From Puccinia triticina (taxonomy: Eukaryota; Basidiomycota; Pucciniomycetes; Pucciniales; Pucciniaceae), in contig NC_070561.1 of NCBI RefSeq assembly GCF_026914185.1, positions 5,456,001 to 5,520,000 of the forward strand: a stretch of DNA of 64,000 nucleotides, written 5' to 3'. Below, one piece after another: positions 35,790-47,108 of the stretch. Positions within the stretch are counted from its first letter, which is position 1. Every line of letters starts with the position of its first letter. The translations under genes and the position numbers were made by a program. Below the pieces are notes generated by a model, which worked only from the letters and a program-made list of their open reading frames with translations, had not been told where the DNA came from and did not search any database.

Positions 35790-35990
35790 TTATAAAAGCA
35801 CACGGCCTGTAGATGGTTTCAGGTCATTGCTTGGCTCTTGCTCGGCGCCAATTGCTTAAAGAGCCAAGCGATCCAGGGCAGATTAGACCTGTAGTTTGTT
35901 GTTGTAATGGCAAAGAGGGAGGAATGCTGCCAAAAAGGTTTTTGGCGGGCGCCTGTCGGTCCCGTTAATGTTAAACCGCTAATGTACGAT
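35790..35990 (+). repeat. TATA-bearing repeat, copy 1
   Basis: TTATAAAAGC is followed after ~35 bp by GTCATTGCTTGGCTCTT, GGCGCCAATTGCTTAAAGAG, CAAGCGATCCAGG and, further on, GAATGCTGCC and GTTAATGTTAAAC. The same string of blocks occurs at 37630-37822 in the same orientation. They are duplicated promoter-like segments, either LTR parts or the upstream regions of a duplicated gene. Confidence 0.75.
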
Positions 35991-36599
35991 TGGAGAATCA
36001 GCACATTGGCTGAAGCCTAGCCTGCAGGAATTCCACAGTTCAGAATAAAACCAAGAGAGAAAATCAGCAGATACAGAAGGCTGGAAAACTTTGGTTCAAG
36101 GCCTAGGAGAGAAGCAGACGTATTACTGATGAAGGTTATTCTCATACATGGAGAGGGGAAAGGGTGATAAGTAGATGGAGCTAAGCGTCGCCAATTTAAT
36201 AATTATAACAATGAATTGCAAAGGTGAAAATATTGCCATTTTAAATGTCGGCAGATCCAGCCAACTTGGACAAGATGCGCAAATCACCTATTGCTCATCC
36301 CGTTGGCGTTTTGGGATAACACTTACAGGAGCTTTAGCTCTTCTTTGGGATGTCGGAATGCATTTGCCAGTAAGTTGGATTCCGTCCGTTGGCGAGTTAC
36401 AGCGGTCGACCGGGCCGGCACCTATGAGTCATGACTTCAGATGCGGTTGGGGTAATCATAGCATCATCGACTTGGATTTGCGATGTCCCGACTGGTTGCT
36501 CAGCATCGACTGGCAAGGGAGGGATGGATGCTGAAGCCCGTGCGCTACCAGTCCAACGGGCGCTGTACGCAACATCCAAGATACATAAGCACCGTGGCA

Positions 36600-37170
36600 A
36601 ATAGGATAGAAGACCAAAATATTTGATTGAACCTACAGGTTTCTTCCAGGTCTTGCAGGACTGCCGTTCCCACCTGGAGGGGGCGGAAGACTGGCACCGC
36701 GGTTGCCGCTTGGTGGATTAATCCAGCTGAGGGCGAGGACCTGGGAGGGATAATATGAAATCATCAGTTGAGTCCGAAGACATACATTATTCATTTTATC
36801 TGTTATGACAAACCTCGACTACTGGCATCCCATTCTCCATGTCCCAGTCACAAAGAAACCCAATCAGGGAAAATTCTTGGTTGACTTGAAAGAGGAAATG
36901 GGTATTGGCCATGTTGCGTCGACCGGGGATGCGGAAGTTTGGACCGATCAAATTTGGACATTTTCAAAATTAGTGTATGCAATAATATGCATTGTGGGTG
37001 ATTTCATGTAGATGGGCTCAGGGGGAAACCGTACTTGTGGATCCCAGTCGTGGTGGCGCATGGTCACCATAAGGTTATTTTCAACATGACCGTTATTTTC
37101 AGCTGTCTCGCGCTCAACGGCTACGGCAGTTCCAATACCGTCAACTGAAGTTTTGTTTGTCATATCGCCG
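36600..37170 (-). pseudogene. Possible gene remnant, minus strand
   Basis: Two protein-like stretches are visible. One begins at ATG 37163 (MTNKTSVDGIG) and includes HHDWDPQVRFPPEP. Another has LCDWDMENGMPVVE, then a GTTTGT..CCCAG intron-like gap, then a Pro/Gly-rich tail ending at about 36640. I could not join them with consistent phases, and I do not recognise the family. It is either a decayed gene or a chance open frame. Confidence 0.3.
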
Positions 37171-37629
37171 AGGAAGCTCGGAGGGATGCCGGAAAAGGTG
37201 TTAAGAGGTGGAAAAAGTTTGCGGTCATTGAACTGGACATGGATTACTTATTATGGATCGGAGAAATGGTCGAAGACCTTGTCCTGGACACGACCTCAGA
37301 GGAAGTTGGGGAAGAATCCATTCCCGGCAGCGCAATAAAGTCACAATTTCTGAAATGAAACTCAGTTTCCCTTTTTTGTGGGATCAATTGCGTCCAGGAA
37401 GACTCGGAGGCACACCAGAAAAGGTGTCAGCCTGGAGAAGGGCTAGGGAAATGGCTCGGGGTGATTTTAAGAGTTCTGAAAAGAATCTCAGGTAACCATT
37501 TTCGAGTGATTGATTGCATGTGGAAAGGTGACAATGGAAGAAAAAGGGGAGGGGGATGTGGGCAAAGGTGGGAGGGGAAAAGGAAATTAAATTAACGGAG
37601 TCCGGGTTGAATTGAATTATACAGGAAAA

Positions 37630-37822
37630 GTATAAAAGGAGGCAGCGAGTCGATGATTGCTGGTCATTGCTTGGCTCTTTCTCGGCGCCAATTGCTTAAA
37701 GAGCCAAGCGATCCAGGTGCATTGGTACCTGTAATTTTTTTGGGGATGGGGGAAGGGAGAAATGCTGCCATTTTTTTTGTTGGTGGGCGCGGCGGTCCGC
37801 TTAATGTTAAACTGTTAATGTG
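37630..37822 (+). repeat. TATA-bearing repeat, copy 2
   Basis: GTATAAAAGG starts the second copy of the segment described at 35790. The block GTCATTGCTTGGCTCTT..CGGCGCCAATTGCTTAAAGAGCC is nearly identical in both. Confidence 0.75.
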
Positions 37823-37899
37823 CATGTTGCACGTTTGAGGTCGCCGTCGTCTGAAACGATGACAGGTGGTCATTGGCAGGCGGATAGGGGCATATGAGG

Positions 37900-38740
37900 A
37901 GATCATGCCGATCCCCCATCATATCGCCCCTTGACCGGCCAGAGGTCACAACCCAACGAGCCACCCGGCCTGACGCCCCCTCGAGGCGCCCAAGCGGCGA
38001 ACCAAGCCGGCGGGCAACATGCGGACGCCCGCTCGCTGCGGGTCCCAGCCGGCGTCAGGATGAGCTGTGCGATCGACTGCCGACCCCAGTTCGCGGCACA
38101 GCCTGACGCCAGCTCAACCGTGAAGCATGGCTGGCCACCCGGGGAGGCGCCTGGCCCACACCCTCAGCGGCACCTGTCAATATCACGGTTGACCTGACGC
38201 CCTCTAGGCTCGGGCGGCCCGCCGTGTATGACGGTGGCGCCAGCGTGACTCATGGTCACGCTGGCGTCCTGTAACGCCCACCTGGCGCATGTATGACTCC
38301 TGTGTCAGGTGGGCGCAGGGGCTTGTCCCGATTCGCCCGGGTGTGTAGTTGGTGTTGGGGGCGTCTCGACGGTAGTTCTGGCCGCGGGCGTCTCGTAGGC
38401 AATTGTGAAGGCGAGGGGGCGTGGCGGGGAGTTTTATGGGTCTGATACTCGGGCGAAGAGCTGTGGCGTGGTGCGGTTGGTGGGGCAGCGGTCGTTGGGC
38501 GGCGGGCGGTGTCGTGTATGATGAGATAATGAGAGTGGGGGTTTGGTGAATGTTGGGTATAAAAGGGGGGGGGGGGGAGGGATTTAGCTTCAGGCGACCT
38601 GCCGGGCTGTATTTCCAGTCAGGTGGTCACCTCACCCCCGTCCGCTGTTGCAATTGCGCAGTCCGGTGTGAGAACTCGATGTGAGAACTCCTTTGGGACG
38701 GGTGGCAGTTCTGTGAGGGGGAGATAACAAATATGATATT
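37900..38740. other. GC-rich non-coding block with hairpins and a TATA box
   Basis: Strong hairpins include CGCCAGCGTGAC-TCATG-GTCACGCTGGCG (38238-38266) and CCCACCTG...CAGGTGGG (about 38279-38314). A TATA element (TATAAAAGGGG) lies at about 38556, before a run of G. The composition is unlike its surroundings. It could be an LTR, but no matching partner or primer site was found. Confidence 0.45.
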
Positions 38741-41412
38741 TGCAGTTAAGCAATATTTATGTTAAGGGTGGTTTGAAGGACCTGCCCCTCTATTGTACTA
38801 CACAAGGATTCTGACAGCAAAATTTATTTATTGTTGTGGCAAAACCTTGATAGAGATCACTATGTGCAGTAGTCTCTATCAGACTTAGATCAAACAATGT
38901 AGATGATGTGCAATGACACAAGCTATTTAAGAACCTGATTATGATCACAGGTGTTGGGTGAGTGGATGTTTGAGATCACACTGTTAAATGTATGAGTGAC
39001 TGGTTGGTTGGTGGCTGCTATTCACATGCTGAATTCAAATGAGGGGGAAGGAAGGGCTCCTTATATAGTCTATCTACAAGGCGGCCGACTTGTGGTTCTA
39101 GCCCTAAGTCTAATTGAATATGCATACAAATATGGCCAACTTGTGGTTCTAGCCCTAAATCTAATTGAATATGCACAAAAAATATGACCCAGTTGTGGTT
39201 GGCTCTAATACCATATTATGTACTAACAATGTACTACTATACTATGTACTTATGTTGGATGAAAACCATTTAACCAAAATAACTTTTGACTGAGGGGAGC
39301 TATCCTAGTGGTTCAAGTGAGTGACTAGGGGTTAAATGACTTACAGAATCTAATTATGCAATAATAAATCTAAGAATATATCTCCTTCTCATGTATTCAA
39401 CCATCACTTTATGTAATTTGATACTTGAAACAGATTTGGCACACCACACCGGCGGGGGATATTCGGGGACTGTCAGCCTTAGAGTCAACACAGTTGACCT
39501 AAAACTGCCTTTCATCTCCATTTTATAGCTAAATGTGCTCATATCTTTTTAACCTTAAGACATAAGGTTGTTTTGACTTCAGATTCTGATTTCTCATGCA
39601 ATTTTGACCCTAGTGTTCAATGATCACTTTACAATATCTCTACTCCTTCATAGAGTTTGTGGTTTGTGACACTCATGCGCAGCAGCGCCGTGTAGTTGCG
39701 CCTGAGCGCTCCAAACCACATGTACATGTGTGATTATGTCATCCAACTTTGAAAATTTTCGAAGTCAGGATCCCCCATGCAGCTGGAGGATCCACAGACT
39801 TCAGACCACCCAGAACCACGCCGTAGATAACCCAGGATCACCCCACAAGAGGATACCACGCTCCCAGTACACCTACCGTCACAGGCGCCTAGGTTATTGA
39901 CAGTAAGTATACTCTTCATTTGAACCTTGATTATCCAGAGTGATTCTCTGTGTCCCTTGATTGCTTCTCTTTATTGCTTTCACTTCAAACCTCTCAAGAT
40001 CAAAGGTTACTCTGTTAATCCTAGACTCAGTCTAAGATCAGAGCAGATTAGTTTTACTATTCTGTGTCCCCCCACCGTCTCCTTGGTGCGCGCGGAGGCT
40101 GTAGCCCTTGTTGGTCTGGCACAGCTGTCCTTATCACTTTTCCAGGTGATTCAAGTTGACTTTTGAGGATCCTCCTATAAGGAGTAGATAGACCCCCTCC
40201 AGATCATATATTTCTCTTACTCTCTCTCTTTCTTTCTCTTTCTCTCTTACTCTCTGTTTGTAGTTCTTTATCCCAAGAAATACAACCACTGTCCTCCATT
40301 TTTCTTGTGTCCTGTAGCCACTATAGAGGCTCAGGCTCACAGGGACCCCCCTGTGCTTTTGGGCTGGGGGTCCTCTTCCCAACGCTTTTTAACCCTGCTA
40401 GACAGGGATGGGCGTTGGGCCACGATGCGCCAGCTTGCTGCGCTGGGTGGCGGGGAGCGGGATTTGTTGGTGTCCATTTTTTTTTGTATTTATTATTTGT
40501 GTTGTCCCCTCATGCCCTGGTGTCCCATGTTTTGTAGGAGGCAAAACCTTTGATTTTTTTTTTTTGTATTTTGCCAAGTTGTAGGGGGAACCCTTGAATT
40601 TTTTTTCTACAAACCCAAGACTTTAATATACTTGGATTTTATGGGATTTTTGCTGATGAGCAGAGGCAAATTTTTTATCTTGCCTTCTGTGTTTCTGTCA
40701 TTTTAATAAACTTGGATTAAATTTACAGCTAACTGATATTCAAGCAAAAAGTGTAACTTAAGCTGCAAATTACAGCTAAGTTAGCTATGATTGGTAGCTG
40801 ATCAGCTTTAATTTAGTGTTAGCGTGTTTCAGCGGCTGTGTATTACAGCCAAAGCTAATAGTTGAAATCATTAGCGGCCAAATATTACGCTAGAGAATTA
40901 GTGCAGTAGTTGCATTGTTGCTTCTCATGACCTCAAAAAATTGCATGCAATCAGGTTGAATGCATCCCAGATCAACCAGGATACTCTTAAACTAGTCATT
41001 TTTTTTGGCAGTGAATGTGTATTCATTCCTGTAACCATTGAATTTTTTTTGAAGACTAGAGATATGCAGTTGTATTGGGGGTTGAGTAATTGAAATTGTG
41101 GGAGGAGAAGTTTGTAGAAATGAGAGGAAACTAAACAAAAATTGAAAGAGTATTATGTGAATCCAAGTTTATTTAATTCACACAAACACAGAAACTTAGA
41201 TCTAAGTTTTGGTGTGTGTTCATTACCAAAAGCCCCACTAATGTAAATTCCAACAGCTCCCACTCATTTAATATTATGTCTAAATGTCTAATTGAATTTA
41301 ATCCTTAAACACCCCGGAGGGAACCTTGGATTGACCCCCCAGCCTGTGCCGCAGCAACACGCAAAAAGGGATCGGTTGCATTTTAATTTTCAGGGAGGGC
41401 CTAATCAAATGA
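38741..41412. other. Gene-free interval
   Basis: No gene supported. A 51-bp direct repeat (TGTGGTTCTAGCCCTAA) occurs at 39091 and 39142. A pyrimidine tract lies at 40210-40255, and repeated TTACAGCTAA/AGCTAAG words at 40730-40900 suggest a decayed foldback. Confidence 0.4.
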
Positions 41413-41648
41413 TTAGAGCATCCGCATCCGTTGCTAAGTTAGTCTGGACTAACTAGCTCGGATTACGGTCGGACTAAGCTAATCCGAGTGGCCGACCGCA
41501 TCGACGTAGATTGGGAGGTCCGAGGCTATCGGAGATTATGTGATTAGGTGCCTGTATGGTATGTGTTTGGCACCTAAACACATAGAGTTCATGCCATTGA
41601 GCATGATGCATATTCATTTTATAGGTTAGTCCGAGGACTAGTGGGGGC

Positions 41649-41874
41649 TGTTATATCAAAATATGTTCTTATTTATATATACATATATTCTCATGGTTTT
41701 ACATTATTTGGTTTCACATAGTTTCTACATTTATAGTCTATTATGGTTTTATTTACTCATCAACCCAAGTATGTATTTACAAACACTATATATAGTATCC
41801 TCACTCTATGAAATACATTTCCCTCGGGGGAGTTTTCCGCTTCATTCTCATAGTTTAGGATTCATAGTTTAACA
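41649..41874 (+). repeat. 5' LTR of copia element 3 (226 bp)
   Basis: TGTTATATCAAAATATG...TAGTTTAACA. It is AT-rich, with TATATA-type words near position 30 and before CCTCACTC that may serve as core promoter. Confidence 0.95.
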
Positions 41875-41886
41875 GGTTATGAGCCC
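41875..41886 (+). promoter_or_regulatory. Primer-binding site of element 3
   Basis: GGTTATGAGCCC, complementary to the anticodon arm of initiator tRNA-Met, begins at the base after the LTR. Confidence 0.88.
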
Positions 41887-42063
41887 GCGCTGTTACCAGC
41901 GGGGTATCTCATCTTTCGTATAGACAAACTTACCATCATTCCGTGGTAAACAATCTCTCATCCGGCTTCACCCTTCCGTGAATCTTGAAAATCATCCCCT
42001 TTGTTTGTCATTCTGTTACTCCGATAAATCACCCTTCCGTGATCACCGGTTACTTCATCTTTT

Positions 42064-45000
42064 ATGGTTCATACTCGTTCTGATCGCCCGGAACTCATCA
42101 CTCCCGATTTCACGGCCAGAGTCACTCCTCCTCGCCAACAATTAGCGTCTATCCCCGAAGAATCTTTCGACTCCAACCCCTTTCTGTCAGCCGAATCGTC
42201 GTTCTCTTCGTCATCCTCCGACACGATGTCTGGCGAGCGTTCCCAAGTCCCGTTTCCGACATCGTCCAACGGTCCTCAATCCTCGTCCTCAGCCCCACCG
42301 CCTCCAAAGGATGATAACCCTGTTGATGGCAACACTCCCGCAGCACCGTCTCTGGACTCTATCATCGCGAGGGAGCTTGAAAGGTCGGGATTAGGAGGAA
42401 TCGATGACAATCTGCTCAAAGTTCTCCTCATTCGAAACCTTAGTCTCTCCGGTCCTTCAGTCGCGGCCGCCTCCAATTCCTTGGTTGCGAACCAACTTCG
42501 ATGGCATCAACTCGGTCAGCAAGTCTCGCCCCAACTTTCCTTAGATGGCATCAACTTTCCGCAATGGTCTGCGTCCGTCATAAACACGGTAACGGGTGTC
42601 ACTCAAAACGTGAAATTTTTCGACACCGACATCTCGGCCACCGACCCGACGTTATCGAGTGGGGTTTCGGCTCTGATTCAACACTCGATTGACCCTGCGC
42701 TTCGACCATCCCTTAACGGTCTTTCAGCTTACGCGGCGTACAACGCACTCAAGGGACGATTTGCGGGAGTGTCGTGGTCTCTGCTGTTGGGAAGATGGTT
42801 GGAAATTGCTCAGGCCCCCAATTCAACCAATTCGCTGTCCCCCAGTTTTGAGGCTTTGAAGCGCAGCTGGTGGGATCTGGACGAGCGTCTTGGGGGGTTG
42901 ACTAAAGAGAAGTTACTCTCTTTATCCTTTCATTCCACCGTCCAGGACTACAAACAAACGATGGCTGACTCAATCGACGCTCGAATTGCGATCAACCCCA
43001 CCTACGACGTCACCGGAGAGGAACTTCTTCACATGGCTACTCGGCTCCATCAATCCGCGACGGTGTCTGGATCGGCTTCGGCGATGGCAATGGCGTCCAC
43101 TGGAAATCGGAACGGACAACAAGGATCGGCTCGTGGCGCTCGTGGTCGCGGCGGTTTTCGAGGATCTCGTGGCTCAATCAGGCCTAATGGCCAAGGCAAT
43201 CAATCGAGAACGCCGGGGTCGGTTCCCCCTCCCGATAACTGGGCTAGGCAATATCTCACGCCCGACTATCCCTGTAACATCTGCTGGGAGTGGGGACATT
43301 GGGGACCAGACTGTCCTCGTGTAAAAAATAACCAGCCACCACTTGAAGACCCGAGGAAGAAAAATCCGAATTGGCGACCTACCAAATCAAATGTGCTCTC
43401 TGGCCGACTTGTCAACACCGGCGGCGAATTGGCTTCGATCTCGGCCCCTCCAGAAGACCAGGCGGACATCCTGTGTGACACAGGAGCGACGCATCATGTA
43501 ACGTCGCACCCGCATTTCTTCATAAACATTCGTCCTGCTGATATACGGTTGCGCGTCGCCTCTCAAGACCGCATTCCCGTAGACGGCATTGGGGACGCTA
43601 TTATACCGACTCGGCATGGCAACTTACGCCTGAGCAATGTTCTGCTTGTTCCAAGGGTTTCCGGCACTGTAATCTCAGTTGGTTATTTTGACAGATGGGA
43701 TGGGTCGGTCAACTTCAACAACGGTCTTTTCTCTTTTCTTCAGCGCGGCATGGAATTTCCGACGTACACTCGACAATACCGATGGTTCATTCTCTCCGCG
43801 GACTCTCCTGTTTCTGTCAATTCTTGTTCTCCCTCCCCTCAATTGTCCGCTGTTTCTGCTTCTGATCTATGGCATGCCCGACTTGGACACATAGCTGTTA
43901 GATTCTTCAATCGAACTATAAACCGACAATGTGTTCACGGTATCCCAATGAAAAAGCTGTCTCTTCCGAAGTCAAAATGTCACTCATGTTCCCTTGCGAA
44001 AAGCACTCATGATCCGGTTTCTTCGCCTTCGCGTGAATCTGCTGAGGCTCCTGGCGATATCGTTGCCATTGACCTTGTTGGTCCCTTCCCTGAAGCCATT
44101 GATGGCAGCACATACGGATTGGTTGTGCATGACGTGTTCTCACGGATGACTTCGGTTATTGGGCTTAAGACCAAGGCGGCGGCGGGTACGGCGGTATCGA
44201 ATTGGGTTGCGGATTTCAATCGACTGACTCCTCACACAGTGAAGGCTATCCGGTCTGACAATGCGGGCGAGTTCACCTCAAATAAATTCAACAAGTTTCT
44301 TAAGGACAACGACATTCGCCATGAATTGAGCATTCCCTACGAACATCACCAGAATGGAAACGTTGAGCGGACAAATCGTACGCTGCTGGACATGGCCCGG
44401 ACTTTCTTAATACACGCTAAGTTACCAAATTCTTTATGGTTTCTTGCTATGAAGCAGGCAGCCTATATTTTTAACCGCGTTGTTCACACCGGAGCTGAGA
44501 AATCACCTTACGAGTTGTCTCTTGGAAAACAGCCTTCTTTAGACATGGTCCGTGTCTTTGGATGCCGCGCCTATCTCCACAACATCAACTATCCGAAGCA
44601 ATTTGTCCCGCGGTCAACGGCTTTAATCCACGTTGGTGTCCTTGACGAGTCTCACGGATGGTTACTTTGGAATCCAAATTCCAAGAAACTCGAACGTGGA
44701 GCTTCAGTTATCTTCCATGAGGATGACCTCCCTTCGCAGCTGACAAATTCTGGCTCTCTCAATGCAGTCCTCAATTCCATTCGAGTGGAACGTCTGGGTG
44801 ACTTCAGTCAGCTGCGAGAATTGGAGCTTCAGGATGCGTGTTTGGAATCCGCCGTATCGGAATCACCATTTCTATCCGATGCACCGTACACCTACCGACA
44901 GGCCATCAATTCGACTCTTCGGGCGGAGTGGAAGGCAGCAATTGATGCGGAAATAGGGATGATGATTGACCTTCACGTATGGGAGGAAGTCCCGGAGTCC

Positions 45001-46503
45001 GAGGCACGAGACATCCTCACTTGCCGCTGGGTTTTTGCCTTGAAAAGGACCCAGGAAGGCGACATCTCGAAATTCAAGGCTCGCATTGTGGCGCAAGGCT
45101 TCAAACAGGTTCATGGTCGAAATTTCGGTGAGACATTTGCTCCCACTCCGACTTTCCCGTCGCTCCGAATTCTACTGGCAATTGCTTCCCGGCTTGGGTG
45201 GCCTGTGGCGTCTTTTGATGTCAAAAGCGCTTTCCTTCATAGCGACATCGATCACGATGTTTTCATTCGTCCTCCGCCAGGTGTCTCGGCTCGGCCCGGT
45301 TGTGTTCTAAAACTCCGCAAGGCCCTATATGGGACTCGTCAGGCTGCTCGATGTTGGTGGCTACACCTGAAGACTCGGCTTGAGCGGATTGGTTTCTTTC
45401 CGACTATGGAGGATCAGTCGACTTATGTATATCGTTCAGGGGCGGACATGGCTTTCTTGTGGGTCCATGTTGATGACGGTCTTTTTACGGCAAGTTCCAA
45501 GCAGCTACTCGAAACTCTCAAGTCCAAACTCTCATCGGTCCTTGATCTCAAGTGGGATCAATCCCTCTCTAGCATTGTCGGCTTGCGGGTCCGAGAGGTA
45601 GAGGGCGGGTTTCAAATCGACCAGCCAATGTTAATTGAGAAGATTCTTAGCTTTCAACCATCCACCATCTGCACTCGCACGCCTATTGCCTCGACCGATC
45701 TTCAATCAAACCCGTCCAACGGTTCGATGGACATTGATTACTTATCCCGGATAGGTTGTCTTTTATACCTTGCAATGGGATCAAGACCGGACATCGCATT
45801 TGCTGTCAATTTTCTTGCGCGTTTCTCTATGGTTCCCGATGCCTCTCACTGGGCGGCTCTTGATCATCTAATTTCCTATATCCGCTACAGCTCTAGTCTT
45901 TCTTTGCCCCTGGTCGCTTCCAAACCTTTCACTGACGGAATCACGACATACGTCGATGCTAATTGGGGTGGCGAAGCCTCTCGATCTGTACACGGTTTTA
46001 TCTCAACCCTTTGGGGCGCCCCGGTGTCGTGGTCGTCAAAAAGACAGACATGCGTTGCTCGATCGACTTGCCAAGCGGAGTACATGGCACTCTCTTTTGC
46101 TTCCAAGGACGCCTGCACTGTTTCTTCGATCCTATCTCATTTTTTCGAACTCCCGCCTCCTCTGCTCCTCTGCGACAACAAGGCTGCCGTACAAATCAGT
46201 TCCGACTGCCGTACCCGGAAAGAACATCGTCATGTTGATCGAGAATTCCATGTGATCAATGAACTTCTTTACATGAAGAAAGTCCGACTCGAGTGGATCT
46301 CGACGGATGTTCAACTGGCCGACATTTTCACCAAGGCTTTGGGATGGCGAAAAGTGTCGGAATTTTTGACGGGGATAGGATTGCATGTGCAATCCAATAT
46401 GATGGCAAGTAAAGGGGGGACAGTATGCGCTGGCGGCGAGAATCATGCGCCCCCCGCATCTGTTCGTCTCCCTCCACAAATAACACCGCATGCAGGCGAT
46501 TGA
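42064..46503 (+). CDS. Copia Gag-Pol polyprotein, 1479 aa, uninterrupted
   Basis: Gag fills roughly residues 1-460. Its zinc knuckle, CNICWEWGHWGPDC, at about 401-414 is the canonical CX2CX4HX4C form. Protease DTGATHH starts near 472. GAG-pre-integrase LWHARLGH...CHSCSLAK covers about 600-650. Integrase catalytic residues appear in AIDLVGPF (about 669), RSDNAGEF (about 732) and HHQNGNVERTNR (about 768). RT shows RWVFALKR, KARIVAQGF, FDVKSAFLH, ALYGTRQAARCWW and VHVDDG (about 1136, HVDD in place of YVDD). RNase H has SRPDIAFAV, YVDANWGG, TCQAEYMAL, CDNKAA and the tail LADIFTKAL. Gag and Pol are in one frame without a shift or stop, as in Drosophila copia-like elements. The start ATG follows a 177-nt leader. 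Confidence 0.95.
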   Translation: MVHTRSDRPELITPDFTARVTPPRQQLASIPEESFDSNPFLSAESSFSSSSSDTMSGERSQVPFPTSSNGPQSSSSAPPPPKDDNPVDGNTPAAPSLDSIIARELERSGLGGIDDNLLKVLLIRNLSLSGPSVAAASNSLVANQLRWHQLGQQVSPQLSLDGINFPQWSASVINTVTGVTQNVKFFDTDISATDPTLSSGVSALIQHSIDPALRPSLNGLSAYAAYNALKGRFAGVSWSLLLGRWLEIAQAPNSTNSLSPSFEALKRSWWDLDERLGGLTKEKLLSLSFHSTVQDYKQTMADSIDARIAINPTYDVTGEELLHMATRLHQSATVSGSASAMAMASTGNRNGQQGSARGARGRGGFRGSRGSIRPNGQGNQSRTPGSVPPPDNWARQYLTPDYPCNICWEWGHWGPDCPRVKNNQPPLEDPRKKNPNWRPTKSNVLSGRLVNTGGELASISAPPEDQADILCDTGATHHVTSHPHFFINIRPADIRLRVASQDRIPVDGIGDAIIPTRHGNLRLSNVLLVPRVSGTVISVGYFDRWDGSVNFNNGLFSFLQRGMEFPTYTRQYRWFILSADSPVSVNSCSPSPQLSAVSASDLWHARLGHIAVRFFNRTINRQCVHGIPMKKLSLPKSKCHSCSLAKSTHDPVSSPSRESAEAPGDIVAIDLVGPFPEAIDGSTYGLVVHDVFSRMTSVIGLKTKAAAGTAVSNWVADFNRLTPHTVKAIRSDNAGEFTSNKFNKFLKDNDIRHELSIPYEHHQNGNVERTNRTLLDMARTFLIHAKLPNSLWFLAMKQAAYIFNRVVHTGAEKSPYELSLGKQPSLDMVRVFGCRAYLHNINYPKQFVPRSTALIHVGVLDESHGWLLWNPNSKKLERGASVIFHEDDLPSQLTNSGSLNAVLNSIRVERLGDFSQLRELELQDACLESAVSESPFLSDAPYTYRQAINSTLRAEWKAAIDAEIGMMIDLHVWEEVPESEARDILTCRWVFALKRTQEGDISKFKARIVAQGFKQVHGRNFGETFAPTPTFPSLRILLAIASRLGWPVASFDVKSAFLHSDIDHDVFIRPPPGVSARPGCVLKLRKALYGTRQAARCWWLHLKTRLERIGFFPTMEDQSTYVYRSGADMAFLWVHVDDGLFTASSKQLLETLKSKLSSVLDLKWDQSLSSIVGLRVREVEGGFQIDQPMLIEKILSFQPSTICTRTPIASTDLQSNPSNGSMDIDYLSRIGCLLYLAMGSRPDIAFAVNFLARFSMVPDASHWAALDHLISYIRYSSSLSLPLVASKPFTDGITTYVDANWGGEASRSVHGFISTLWGAPVSWSSKRQTCVARSTCQAEYMALSFASKDACTVSSILSHFFELPPPLLLCDNKAAVQISSDCRTRKEHRHVDREFHVINELLYMKKVRLEWISTDVQLADIFTKALGWRKVSEFLTGIGLHVQSNMMASKGGTVCAGGENHAPPASVRLPPQITPHAGD

Positions 46504-46742
46504 TTGGTTCTACGGACGCTAACCATGCACACCTTATACTCCACAGTTTCCGTTTCTCTGGCCGTATGGATCGGGATTTTTCTTTCATGCTCTTATTCAC
46601 ATCTCCTTTGTTTTCAATTTTTCTTATTTTTTCTTTGTTATTTTTCCTTTCTGCCAACACAAATGTTTTTTGTCTTTTGTTCCTTTTGTTACTCTTCCTT
46701 TTCCTTATGTTTTTTCTGTTTTGTGGTTGATGAGGGGGGGAG

Positions 46743-46968
46743 TGTTATATCAAAATATGTTCTTATTTATATATACATATATTCTCATGGTTTTACATTA
46801 TTTGGTTTCACATAGTTTCTACATTTATAGTCTATTATGGTTTTATTTACTCATCAACCCAAGTATGTATTTACAAACACTATATATAGTATCCTCACTC
46901 TATGAAATATATTTCCCTCGGGGGAGTTTTCCGCTTCATTCTCATAGTTTAGGATTCATAGTTTAACA
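46743..46968 (+). repeat. 3' LTR of copia element 3 (226 bp)
   Basis: Identical to the 5' LTR except for one visible C/T difference, preceded by the polypurine tract and followed by the GGGGC duplication. Confidence 0.95.
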
Positions 46969-47108
46969 GGGGCTAGATTTATACCCCACTAGCTCCAAAC
47001 CAAGCTCCGGGTCAAGTTGATCCCCGGTTAATCCAACCCGATGCGGTTGCGGGGTCGAACTAAGTGCCCTAATCCGGGCTAACTTAGCGCCCGGTGCGGA
47101 TGGTCTTA

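Larger units (their letters stand above)
41649..46968 (+). mobile_element. Young, apparently intact Ty1/copia retrotransposon (element 3)
   Basis: LTRs of 226 bp (41649-41874 and 46743-46968) differ at one position that I can see (GAAATACATTT against GAAATATATTT). The target duplication GGGGC is perfect (41644-41648 and 46969-46973). The primer-binding site follows the 5' LTR, a purine tract (GATGAGGGGGGGAG) precedes the 3' LTR, and a single 1479-codon gag-pol lies between. Everything needed for autonomous movement is present. Confidence 0.95.
41416..47105. mobile_element. Harbinger-type MITE split by copia element 3
   Basis: Terminal inverted repeats GAGCATCCGCATCCG..GCTAAGTTAG (left) and GACCATCCGCACCGG..GCTAAGTTAG (right, complement) are flanked by TTA on both sides (41413-41415, 47106-47108). 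The 3-bp TTA duplication fits PIF/Harbinger. Without the inserted copia element and its 5-bp duplication the MITE is about 365 bp. Confidence 0.8.

Noticed and set aside
39200..39900. Minus-strand copia LTR ending before a TGGTATTAGAGCC-like primer site (39226-39214)
   Set aside because: The primer-site word resembles plant copia sites, but I found no LTR start, no CA terminus before it and no second LTR.
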